From Skermanella sp. TT6 (GTDB lineage: Bacteria > Pseudomonadota > Alphaproteobacteria > Azospirillales > Azospirillaceae): 64,000 bases of DNA. Below the pieces are notes generated by a model. The model was not told the DNA's origin and made no database searches. It was given only the letters and a program-made list of their open reading frames with translations. Within the stretch, counting starts at the first letter, position 1. Every line of letters starts with the position of its first letter. Location of the stretch: contig NZ_CP067420.1 of assembly GCF_016653635.2 (NCBI RefSeq), positions 303,501 to 367,500 of the forward strand, read 5' to 3'. This document shows positions 25,599 through 32,996 of the stretch, one piece after another. A program made the translations under genes and the position numbers.

Positions 25599-26726
25599 TC
25601 AGCGGGCTCGGTCCAGCACCGCCGCGACCTCGCGCCCGTCGATGTCGCGGGCGGTGAAGGCCTGGCCGATGCCGCGCGCCAGGACGAAGGTGATCCGGCC
25701 GTCCTGGACCTTCTTGTCCTTCGCCATGTGCCCCAACAGTTCCTGCGTATCCCATGTCACGCCCGCGACCTGGCCGAGCCGGGTCGGCAGGCCGATCGCG
25801 TCGAGATGGCGCCGCACCCGGCCGGGATCCTCGGCCCCGCACAGGCCGAGCCGGGCGGACAGGTCGAACGCCAGGCCCATGCCCAGCGCCACGCCTTCGC
25901 CGTGGAGCAGCCGGTCGTCGTAGCCGACCGCCGCCTCCAGGGCGTGGCCGAAGGTGTGCCCGAGATTGAGCAGCGCGCGGCGGCCCGATTCGCGCTCGTC
26001 CTGGCCGACGATGGCGGCCTTGGCGGCGCAGCTCACCGTCACCGCCCGGACCAGCGCCTCCGGCTCGCCGGCGCAGACGGCGGCGCCGTGCTCCTCCAGC
26101 CAGGCGAAGAAACCGGCGTCGTCGATCAGCCCGTACTTCACCACCTCGGCATAGCCGGCCAGCATGTGGCGGCGGGACAGGGTGGCGAGCACGCCGGTGT
26201 CGGCCAGGACCAGGCGGGGCTGGTGGAAGGAGCCGACCAGGTTCTTGCCCTGGCGCGTGTTGATCCCGGTCTTGCCGCCGACCGAGCTGTCGACCTGGGC
26301 CAGGAGGGTCGTGGGCACCTGGACGAAGTCGAGCCCGCGCAGCGCCACGGCCGCCGCGAAGCCGGCGAGGTCGCCGATCACGCCGCCGCCGAGCGCCACC
26401 AGCAGGGTGGAACGCTCGATGCCGCGGCCGAGCAGGTCGTCGAGCAGGGCTTCCAGGTGGGCGAAGCTCTTGGTCTTCTCGCCCGCGGGAAGGACGATCG
26501 CCGGGCCGTTGCGCCGGACTCCGGCCCCTTCGAGCGAGGCTTCCAGGGCCGGCAGGTGGAGCGGGGCCACGGTGTCGTCGGTCACCACGACGACCGGCCG
26601 CCGGCCGGCCAGGGCGGAGATCCGCGCCCCGGCCTGGGCGATCACGCCCGGGCCGATCACGATGTCGTAGCCCCGCTCGGCCAGATCGACCCGGACGATG
26701 TCCTGCATGGTGTCAGTCTTTCCCAT
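25599..26726 (-). CDS. aroB: 3-dehydroquinate synthase
   Basis: The 375-residue enzyme shows VVVVTDDTVAPLHLP, the NAD-binding LLVALGGGVIGDLAGFAA, QVPTTLLAQVDSSVGGKTG and the metal-site His in GHTFGHALEAAVGYDD. It turns DAHP into 3-dehydroquinate, step two of the shikimate pathway, with NAD+ and Zn2+ or Co2+. The start could be 26726 or the in-frame ATG at 26708; neither has a strong ribosome-binding site. It follows aroK by 30 bp, the usual aroK-aroB pair. Confidence 0.97.
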   Translation of the reverse strand: MGKTDTMQDIVRVDLAERGYDIVIGPGVIAQAGARISALAGRRPVVVVTDDTVAPLHLPALEASLEGAGVRRNGPAIVLPAGEKTKSFAHLEALLDDLLGRGIERSTLLVALGGGVIGDLAGFAAAVALRGLDFVQVPTTLLAQVDSSVGGKTGINTRQGKNLVGSFHQPRLVLADTGVLATLSRRHMLAGYAEVVKYGLIDDAGFFAWLEEHGAAVCAGEPEALVRAVTVSCAAKAAIVGQDERESGRRALLNLGHTFGHALEAAVGYDDRLLHGEGVALGMGLAFDLSARLGLCGAEDPGRVRRHLDAIGLPTRLGQVAGVTWDTQELLGHMAKDKKVQDGRITFVLARGIGQAFTARDIDGREVAAVLDRAR

Positions 26727-26756
26727 TAATCCAGCCCAGAGATCCAGATAGCCGGT

Positions 26757-27350
26757 TCAGCCGCCGTCCGCCAGGATGACGCCGGGATAGGAGCCGAGCG
26801 CCTTCAGCACGCGCTCGACCGTCTCCTCCGGCGGGGCGTCGATGCTGTCCACGGTGATGTCCGCCTCCGCGTAGACGGGGTATCTCACGTCGATCAGGCG
26901 GCCCAGGATCTCGCGCGGGTTGCCCTGCTTCAGCAGCGGCCGGTTGCTGCGCCGGGACGTCCGGGCCAGCAGCACGTCCAGCTCGGCGCGCAGCCAGACC
27001 GAGATGCCGTGGCTGCGGATCAGGGCGCGGGTCTCGGGGTCCATGTAGGCGCCGCCGCCGGTCGCCAGGATGTGCGGCGGGTTGTCCTGGAGCAGCCGGC
27101 CGATCACCCGGCGCTCCCCGGCGCGGAACTCGGCCTCGCCGAACTGCTCGAAGATCTCCTCGATGGTGCGGCCGGCGGCGGTCTCGATCTCGTTGTCGGC
27201 GTCGCGGAAGGGCAGGTGCAGCCGCGCCGCGAGCCGTCGCCCGATGCTCGTCTTCCCGGCTCCCATCAGGCCGACCAGCACCACGGTCCGGGGCACCGCG
27301 AGGCGAGGGACCGCCGAGCGCGGCGAGGCGACAGACTGTTGGGCGTTCAT
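26757..27350 (-). CDS. aroK: shikimate kinase
   Basis: I choose ATG 27350, giving 197 residues; the frame is open upstream to 27437 but only by a TTG. The protein has the P-loop [38 protein letters not shown] (shikimate binding), [16 protein letters not shown] and the lid Arg region [13 protein letters not shown]. It phosphorylates shikimate with ATP. Its first 20 or so residues are Ser/Pro-rich and may be dispensable. It is the first gene of an aroK-aroB unit that may continue into the CorC-like gene. Confidence 0.96.
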   Translation of the reverse strand: MNAQQSVASPRSAVPRLAVPRTVVLVGLMGAGKTSIGRRLAARLHLPFRDADNEIETAAGRTIEEIFEQFGEAEFRAGERRVIGRLLQDNPPHILATGGGAYMDPETRALIRSHGISVWLRAELDVLLARTSRRSNRPLLKQGNPREILGRLIDVRYPVYAEADITVDSIDAPPEETVERVLKALGSYPGVILADGG

Positions 27351-27640
27351 GGAACGGACGCGGCCTTCTGCGAACAGGATTGACGGTTGGTTATATTGCG
27401 CTGCGACGATGCCATCGGTACAGTATAGCGTCTTCAACCTTTGGGCAGGGCGAGGATCCGCCGGCCGACCCGCAGGGGGACGGCTTGGGATCCCGGCCGG
27501 ACCGCCCGCAGGTCGGGACCGTGCCTAAAAAAGGCCATGGTGTTCCTTAACACAAGGCATTTCGTCTTCTCTAGACCAATGACGGTGCCGTGGCTCGCTC
27601 TCGCAACCGCCCGTACTCGGGCTCATCCTCGACTGGTATC

Positions 27641-27781
27641 ATGTCCCGCTTGCTCAGCGTCCTGATCGTTCTCGTCCTGATAGTCGCCGCCGGCGGATCG
27701 GTTTTCCTGGCGACCTGGGACATTCCGGCGCCGTCCAGGACGGTGGAACGCGTCATTCCCGATGACCGATTCCCCCGCTGA
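27641..27781 (+). CDS. small single-span membrane protein, 46 residues
   Basis: ATG 27641 opens a 46-codon frame: SRLLSVLIVLVLIVAAGGSV is a membrane helix, followed by FLATWDIPAPSRTVERVIPD and a basic end. A longer form from GTG 27590 is possible but starts with Arg/Ser-rich sequence. Short proteins with this WDIPAP tail next to xerD are, as far as I recall, seen in related Rhodospirillales; that needs a search. The gene lies 61 bp before xerD and may be cotranscribed. The 290 bp upstream (27351-27640) hold no other gene. Confidence 0.6.
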   Translation: MSRLLSVLIVLVLIVAAGGSVFLATWDIPAPSRTVERVIPDDRFPR

Positions 27782-27842
27782 CCGGCCAAGCCGCCGACCC
27801 ATGCGCTGATTTGCCGCGCCCCTGTTCACCGTAGCGGAAAGC

Positions 27843-28826
27843 ATGCCCATGGCACGTCCCGGACGCCCCCGAAAACCCAAGATGCCGGCGTCGCCGCGCA
27901 TCGAGGCCTTCCTCGACATGCTGGTGGCCGAGCGCGGCGCGGCGCACAACACGCGCCAGGCCTATGAGAGGGACCTGATCGACGCGGCATCCTGGCTGGC
28001 CACGCGCGGCACCGGCCTCGACGGGGCCGGCACCGACGACCTGAGGGGATATCTCGACCATCTGAGCGGGCTGGACGGCGGGACCGCGGTCCGCACGATC
28101 GCCCGGCGCCTGTCGGCGCTGCGCCAGTTCTACCGGTTCCTGTGCTCGGAGGGGCTGCGCACCGACGATCCGGCGGCGACCATCGACAGTCCGAAGCAGG
28201 GCCGCCCGCTGCCCAAGATCCTGACCGAGGTCGAGGTCGAGACGTTGCTGACCGCCGCCCAGCGCCGCGGCGGCCCGGACGGCATCCGGCTGGTGGCGCT
28301 GCTCGAGGTGCTCTACGCCACCGGGCTGCGCGTGTCCGAACTGGTCGGGCTGCCGCTGACCGGCATCGCGCGGGACGCCCGCTGCCTGATCGTCAAGGGC
28401 AAGGGCGGCAAGGAGCGCATGGTGCCCCTGTCCGAGCCCGCGCGCGAGGCGCTGTCCGCCTACATGCCGCTGCGCAAGGCCTTCATGGTGCCGGGGCGGG
28501 AGCAGCGCCAGGCGGCCTTCCTGTTCCCGTCGCGCACGTCGGAGGACGGGCACCTGACCCGCCAGCGCTTCGCCCAACTGCTCAAGGAGCTGGCGATCGA
28601 CGCCGGGATCGAGCCCCGCAAGGTCAGCCCCCACGTGCTGCGCCACGCCTTCGCGACCCATCTTCTGGATCACGGCGCCGACCTGCGCAGCGTCCAGAAG
28701 ATGCTGGGCCATGCGGACATCGCGACGACCCAGATCTATACCCACGTGGTCGGCGACCGGCTCAGGAGAGTCGTCAACGACCACCATCCCCTCGCCCGCC
28801 CAAAGAAACTCGCCGGCGCCGATTGA
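27843..28826 (+). CDS. xerD: tyrosine recombinase XerD
   Basis: The 327-residue protein has an N-terminal SAM-like core-binding domain (about 20-110: AAHNTRQAYERDL, RTIARRLSALRQFYRFLCSE) and a catalytic domain with the Arg in ATGLRVSELVGLPL, Lys in KGKGGKERMVPL, HxxR in SPHVLRHAFATHLL, a His in LGHADIATTQ and the Tyr in IYTHVV. With XerC it resolves chromosome dimers at dif. The presence near aroK/aroB and the sequence signature favour XerD over XerC. A basic stretch (ARPGRPRKPK) precedes the first domain. Confidence 0.93.
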   Translation: MPMARPGRPRKPKMPASPRIEAFLDMLVAERGAAHNTRQAYERDLIDAASWLATRGTGLDGAGTDDLRGYLDHLSGLDGGTAVRTIARRLSALRQFYRFLCSEGLRTDDPAATIDSPKQGRPLPKILTEVEVETLLTAAQRRGGPDGIRLVALLEVLYATGLRVSELVGLPLTGIARDARCLIVKGKGGKERMVPLSEPAREALSAYMPLRKAFMVPGREQRQAAFLFPSRTSEDGHLTRQRFAQLLKELAIDAGIEPRKVSPHVLRHAFATHLLDHGADLRSVQKMLGHADIATTQIYTHVVGDRLRRVVNDHHPLARPKKLAGAD

Positions 28827-28930
28827 GGGCGTTCCGAAAAGATTCAAACGATAACGGCAAATCTTTTCCGATCATTTGGCCTCCTCGCCTGTTTGTTTTG
28901 ACGAACGGGGATAAAAACGAGGAAAAGGCG

Positions 28931-31045
28931 ATGACCGCGACGGCGGAGCAGCGCTTGGAGAAAACCAATGCCCGGCTGCGACGCCTATCGGAGGCGATGG
29001 AGCGGATTCAAGCGGCCGAATCCCGCGAGGAGGTCATCGACTCGGTCCGGGACGCCGCCGGAGGGCTCTGCGGGGCCGACGGGGTGACGGTCGTGCTGCG
29101 GACGGGCGACGAGTGCCATTACGTCGCCGAGGACGCCATCGGCCCGCTCTGGAGCGGACAGCGCTTTCCGCTGGCATCCTGCATTTCCGGGTGGGCCATG
29201 CTGAACCGCCGGACCGCGGTGGTCCCCGACGTCTATCGCGACGGCCGCGTTTCCTCCGACGTTTATCGGACGACCTTCGTGAAAAGCCTGATCACCATCC
29301 CGATCGGGCGGGACGAGCCCAATTCGGCGATCGGGGTGTACTGGGCGGAGGTCCGGACGCCCGACGCGGAGGAGGTCGCGGTGCTGGAGACGCTGGCCCG
29401 CGCCGCGGCGACCGCGTTGCGCGTGATCGGGCTGCTCGGTTCGCTCGGCGACGCGAAGGACCGCGCCGAACGCGCACACGCGCAGGCGCTCGCGCAGCTG
29501 GTCGAGCGGGAAAAGGCGGAGGCCGCGCTCCGTACCAGCGAGGCCCGTTTCCGCACCCTGAGCGAGGCGATCCCCCAACTGGTCTGGACGGCCGTGGGCC
29601 AGGGCGATTGGACCTGGGCCAGCCGCCAGTGGATCGCCTTCACCGGACAGGCCGGCCCCGACGCGCTTCATTGGGGATGGCTGGAGCCGGTCCATCCCGA
29701 CGACCGGGCGGCGACCCGTGCCGCCTGGAGCGCCGCGCCGTCGCGCGGCTGGCTGGATGTGGATCATCGCCTCCGGCGGGCGGACGGCGAGTACCGGTGG
29801 TTCCAGACCCGCGCCGTCCCGATCCGAGGCGCAGACGGCGGCATCACGCACTGGTGCGGCACCTGCACCGACGTCAGCGCCCTGAAGGAGGTCGAGGCCG
29901 CCATGCGGTATGCGCGCGACGAGGCGGAGAGGGCCAACCGGGCCAAGTCGCATTTCCTGGCGACGGCAAGCCACGACCTCCGCCAGCCGGTGACGGCGGC
30001 GTGCCTCTACATGGACCTGCTGAACCGGCGGCTGACCGACCCGGACGCCAGGGCGCTGGCCGACATGGTGGAGCTGTCGCTGCAAGGCCTGCGCGGCCTG
30101 CTCAGCGGCCTGCTGGAACTCGCCCGCCTGGAAGCCGGCGTCGTCCGGCCGGACCGGGCGGCCTTCCCGCTGGATGCCCTGCTCCAGCGGCTCGCCGGCG
30201 AGTTCGCGGGACAGGCCCGGGCGACCGGATTGCGGCTCGCGGTGCCCGCGACCCCGCTCGCCGTGCTGACCGACCAGGTGATGCTGGAGCTGATCCTGCG
30301 CAACCTGATCGGCAACGCGCTGAAATACACGGACCGGGGCGGCATCTTGGTGGAAGCCGCCGAGGAGGACGGGGGCGTCGTCAGGATCGACGTGCGCGAC
30401 ACCGGCCGGGGCATCCCGGGGGACCAGATCGCCCGGATCTTCGAGGACTATTACCAGGGCGGCGATCCCGCGGATCCTTCGGGGGGCTTCGGCATCGGTC
30501 TGGCCACGGTCCGCCGGATCGCCGACGTGCTCGGTCTCCGCATCGGCGTGGCCTCCAGGGTCTCGGTCGGCTCGACCTTTTCGGTTCGGGTGCCGCGGGC
30601 GGACCCGGCGTCGGTCCGGCCCGCGCCGGCGCCCGTGCCCGAGATCGGCGACCTGCGGCGATGCTCCGTCCTGATGGCCGAGGACGACGCCATCATCGCC
30701 GCCGCCCTGGTGATGGAGATGCGGGACTGGGGCCTGGATGTCACCCGGGTCTCGGGCGTGGGCGAGCTCCGGGCCTGCCTCGCCGGGCGGGAATCTCCCT
30801 TCGACCTGATCGTGTCGGATTACCGGCTGGGCGACGGCAGCGGCTTCGAGGCGATCGAAGCGGTCCGCGAGAAATGGCCGACCCCGGCGATCCTGATGAC
30901 CGGCGACACCGCGCCGGAGGTGCTCCGGCAGGCCGACCGGGACGGCATCCGCCTGCTCCACAAGCCGCTCGCCGGGTCGGACCTCAAGCGGGCGATCGCC
31001 GGGCTGCTGGAACCCGGGTCGCGGGGGCCGGTCAGCGCGGATTGA
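28931..31045 (+). CDS. GAF-PAS hybrid histidine kinase with receiver
   Basis: The start ATG 28931 (after AGGAAAAGG) gives 704 residues. Order of domains: short coiled coil (about 5-35), GAF (about 35-170; VTVVLRTGDECHYVAEDA, SCISGWAMLNRRTAV), coiled coil, PAS (about 200-320; WIAFTGQAG, DGEYRWFQTRAVPIRG), HisKA with H-box ATASHDLRQPVTAA, HATPase with NLIGNALKYTDRG and GGFGIGLATVRRI, and a receiver (about 578-695) with VLMAEDDAII and VSDYRLGDGSG. There is no membrane span, so it senses a cytoplasmic signal. The SHDLRQP H-box type is shared by NahK/ErcS-like hybrid kinases. Its last 14 bp overlap the convergent nth gene. Confidence 0.93.
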   Translation: MTATAEQRLEKTNARLRRLSEAMERIQAAESREEVIDSVRDAAGGLCGADGVTVVLRTGDECHYVAEDAIGPLWSGQRFPLASCISGWAMLNRRTAVVPDVYRDGRVSSDVYRTTFVKSLITIPIGRDEPNSAIGVYWAEVRTPDAEEVAVLETLARAAATALRVIGLLGSLGDAKDRAERAHAQALAQLVEREKAEAALRTSEARFRTLSEAIPQLVWTAVGQGDWTWASRQWIAFTGQAGPDALHWGWLEPVHPDDRAATRAAWSAAPSRGWLDVDHRLRRADGEYRWFQTRAVPIRGADGGITHWCGTCTDVSALKEVEAAMRYARDEAERANRAKSHFLATASHDLRQPVTAACLYMDLLNRRLTDPDARALADMVELSLQGLRGLLSGLLELARLEAGVVRPDRAAFPLDALLQRLAGEFAGQARATGLRLAVPATPLAVLTDQVMLELILRNLIGNALKYTDRGGILVEAAEEDGGVVRIDVRDTGRGIPGDQIARIFEDYYQGGDPADPSGGFGIGLATVRRIADVLGLRIGVASRVSVGSTFSVRVPRADPASVRPAPAPVPEIGDLRRCSVLMAEDDAIIAAALVMEMRDWGLDVTRVSGVGELRACLAGRESPFDLIVSDYRLGDGSGFEAIEAVREKWPTPAILMTGDTAPEVLRQADRDGIRLLHKPLAGSDLKRAIAGLLEPGSRGPVSAD

Positions 31046-31709
31046 CCACGCCGACCTGGCGGCACATCGACAGCAGGAGGCAGGCCGAGCATTTCGGGCG
31101 GGCCGCCGTGCAGACGAATTTGCCGAACGGCACCAGGCGCTCGTTGATCTCGATCCAGTAGCGCTCCGGCAGCTTCTTCTCCAACTCCTGCATGGTGCGC
31201 TCCGGGGCCGTGGTCGCGACGTAGCCCCAGCGGTTGACGATGCGGTGGACATGGACGTCTACCGCCACCGCCGGCCGGCCGAAACCCACCGCCAGCGTCA
31301 GGGCCGCGATCTTGGGGCCGACGCCGCGAAAGGCGGTCAGCGCCTCCAGGCCGTCGGGGACCCGTCCGCCGTGCTCCTCCAGGATCCGCCGGGCGATCTC
31401 CTTCAGGTCGCGGGCCTTGGGCTCGGGGAATGTCGCGCCGTCGAGCAGGGTTGCCAGCCGGTCCCCGGGCAGGCGCACGAAGTCCTCCGGGGTGCGGGCC
31501 TCCGCGAACAGGCGCAGGCAGACCTCGACCGTCGTCTCGTCGCGGGTGCGGGCGGAGATCAGGCTGCCGACGAGCTGCTCGAACGGCGTGCCGTAGCCCC
31601 GGTCGCGCAGGTCGAACATGGCGGCCTTGGGCAGGCCGGACACCGCCCGGCGCAGCCGCTCGAACACCGCGTCGATGTCGATGGGTTCCTTGCCGTCCCT
31701 GTCCGCCAT
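31032..31709 (-). CDS. nth: endonuclease III
   Basis: The 225-residue protein has the helix-hairpin-helix LTAFRGVGPKIAALTLA with the catalytic Lys, the catalytic Asp in PAVAVDVHVHRIVNRWGY, and a C-terminal 4Fe-4S loop with the exact C-x6-C-x2-C-x5-C spacing (CTAARPKCSACLLLSMC). It removes oxidised pyrimidines and nicks AP sites. It converges on the hybrid kinase gene with a 14-bp overlap. Length is typical. Confidence 0.96.
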   Translation of the reverse strand: MADRDGKEPIDIDAVFERLRRAVSGLPKAAMFDLRDRGYGTPFEQLVGSLISARTRDETTVEVCLRLFAEARTPEDFVRLPGDRLATLLDGATFPEPKARDLKEIARRILEEHGGRVPDGLEALTAFRGVGPKIAALTLAVGFGRPAVAVDVHVHRIVNRWGYVATTAPERTMQELEKKLPERYWIEINERLVPFGKFVCTAARPKCSACLLLSMCRQVGVVNPR

Positions 31710-31754
31710 GGAAGTTCAACCGCCCGGCGGGCGGCCGGGTTCCCCGCGCCGGCG

Positions 31755-32924
31755 TCAGGCGTTGCCGGTCAGGTATTCCATCGCCGCCTGGACGCCGCCC
31801 CGCTCGACCGGCACGCCGTGGGTCACCAGTCCCATCTCGACGCCGGACAGGGTGGCGCACAGCATCAGGTCGTTGAAGGAGCCCAGATGGCCGATGCGGA
31901 AGACCTTGCCCTTCAGCCGGCCCAGCCCGTTGCCCAGCGACATGTCGAACCGCTCCAGGATGGTCCCGCGCAGCGCGTCGGCATCGACCCCGTCGGGCAC
32001 CAGGACGGCGGTCAGGGAGCTGGAATATTCCCGCGCGTCCGCCGCCAGAACCTCCAGTCCCCAGGCGCGGACGGCGCGGCGGGTCGCCTCGGCGTGGCGG
32101 TCGTGGCGGGCGAAGACGTTGTCCAGCCCTTCCTCCATCAGCATGTCGATCGCGGCGTCCAGGCCGAACAGCAGGTTGGTCGCGGGCGTGTAGGGGAAGT
32201 AGCCGGTCCCGTTGACGGCGATCATCGATTCCCAGTCCCAATAGGAGCGGGGCAGGCGGGCCGACTTGGCCGCCGCGCGGGCCTTGTCGCTGACGGCGTT
32301 GAAGCTGAGGCCGGGCGGCAGCATCAGCCCCTTCTGGGAGCCGCCGACCGTGACGTCGACGCCCCACTCGTCGTGGCGGTAGTCGATCGAGCCCAGGGAG
32401 GAGATGGTGTCGACCAGGAACAGCGCGGGGTGGCCGGCGCGGTCGATCGCGGCGCGGATCTCCGGGATGCGGCTGGCGACGCCGGTCGAGGTCTCGTTGT
32501 GGACGACGCAGACCGCCTTGATGGCGTGCTCCCGGTCCTCGGCCAGCCGGGCCTCGATCGCGGCCGGGTCGGCGCCGTGGCGCCAGTCGCCGGGCAGGAA
32601 TTCCGGCTCCAGTCCCAGGCGGGCCGCCAGTTCGCGCCACAGGCTGGCGAAATGCCCCGTCTCCGCCATCAGCACGCGGTCGCCGGGGGAGAGGGTGTTG
32701 ACCAGCGCCGCTTCCCAGGCGCCGGTTCCCGACGCGGGATAGATGACCACCGGCGACGCCGTGCGGAAAATCCCCTTGACGCCGTCCAGCACCTTCGCGC
32801 CGAGCCGGCCGAAATCCGGCCCGCGATGGTCGATGGTCGGGTGGTCGATCGCCCGCAGGATGCGGTCCGGGACGTTGGTCGGGCCGGGGATCTGAAGGAA
32901 GTGACGTCCGCTGTGCGCCGGCAT
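31755..32924 (-). CDS. serine--glyoxylate aminotransferase family protein
   Basis: ATG 32924 with GAGGAG six bases upstream gives 389 residues. It is a class V PLP aminotransferase: FLQIPGPTNVPDRILRAID at the start, VVIYPASGTGAWEAAL, VCVVHNETSTGVAS, LFLVDTISSLGSID, and the PLP Lys in VGGSQKGLMLPPGLSF. This matches SgaA, which converts glyoxylate and serine to glycine and hydroxypyruvate; alanine-glyoxylate activity is also possible. It is divergent from an FAD/Fe-S oxidoreductase, with a 63-bp AT-rich promoter region between. The pair may handle glycolate/glyoxylate or related hydroxy acids. Confidence 0.9.
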   Translation of the reverse strand: MPAHSGRHFLQIPGPTNVPDRILRAIDHPTIDHRGPDFGRLGAKVLDGVKGIFRTASPVVIYPASGTGAWEAALVNTLSPGDRVLMAETGHFASLWRELAARLGLEPEFLPGDWRHGADPAAIEARLAEDREHAIKAVCVVHNETSTGVASRIPEIRAAIDRAGHPALFLVDTISSLGSIDYRHDEWGVDVTVGGSQKGLMLPPGLSFNAVSDKARAAAKSARLPRSYWDWESMIAVNGTGYFPYTPATNLLFGLDAAIDMLMEEGLDNVFARHDRHAEATRRAVRAWGLEVLAADAREYSSSLTAVLVPDGVDADALRGTILERFDMSLGNGLGRLKGKVFRIGHLGSFNDLMLCATLSGVEMGLVTHGVPVERGGVQAAMEYLTGNA

Positions 32925-32963
32925 GGCGGCTCCTCTCTTATGAAATGGTGGTTTCCTCGCCTG

Positions 32964-32996
32964 TGAATGCATTATACATTGATAATTATGAATGCA
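32964..32996. promoter_or_regulatory. AT-rich divergent promoter/operator with TGAATGCA direct repeat
   Basis: In the short gap between sgaA-like and the FAD/Fe-S oxidoreductase gene, TGAATGCA occurs at 32964-32971 and 32989-32996. Between them is TTATACATTGATAATTAT, AT-rich and partly palindromic (TTAT...ATAA). It is the only such AT-rich spot in the area. It is a candidate site for the GntR/FCD regulator encoded at the end of the oxidoreductase operon and for -10 boxes of both promoters. Confidence 0.5.

Noticed and set aside
24186-26729. An 847-codon frame on the plus strand across the CorC-like and aroB genes
   Set aside because: Both minus-strand genes are clear family members; the opposite frame has no domain and is the mirror of GC-rich codon bias.
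27351-27640. Possible tRNA or other structured RNA upstream of the small gene at 27641
   Set aside because: No cloverleaf, T-loop GTTCRA or anticodon arm can be drawn; only short imperfect hairpins are present.
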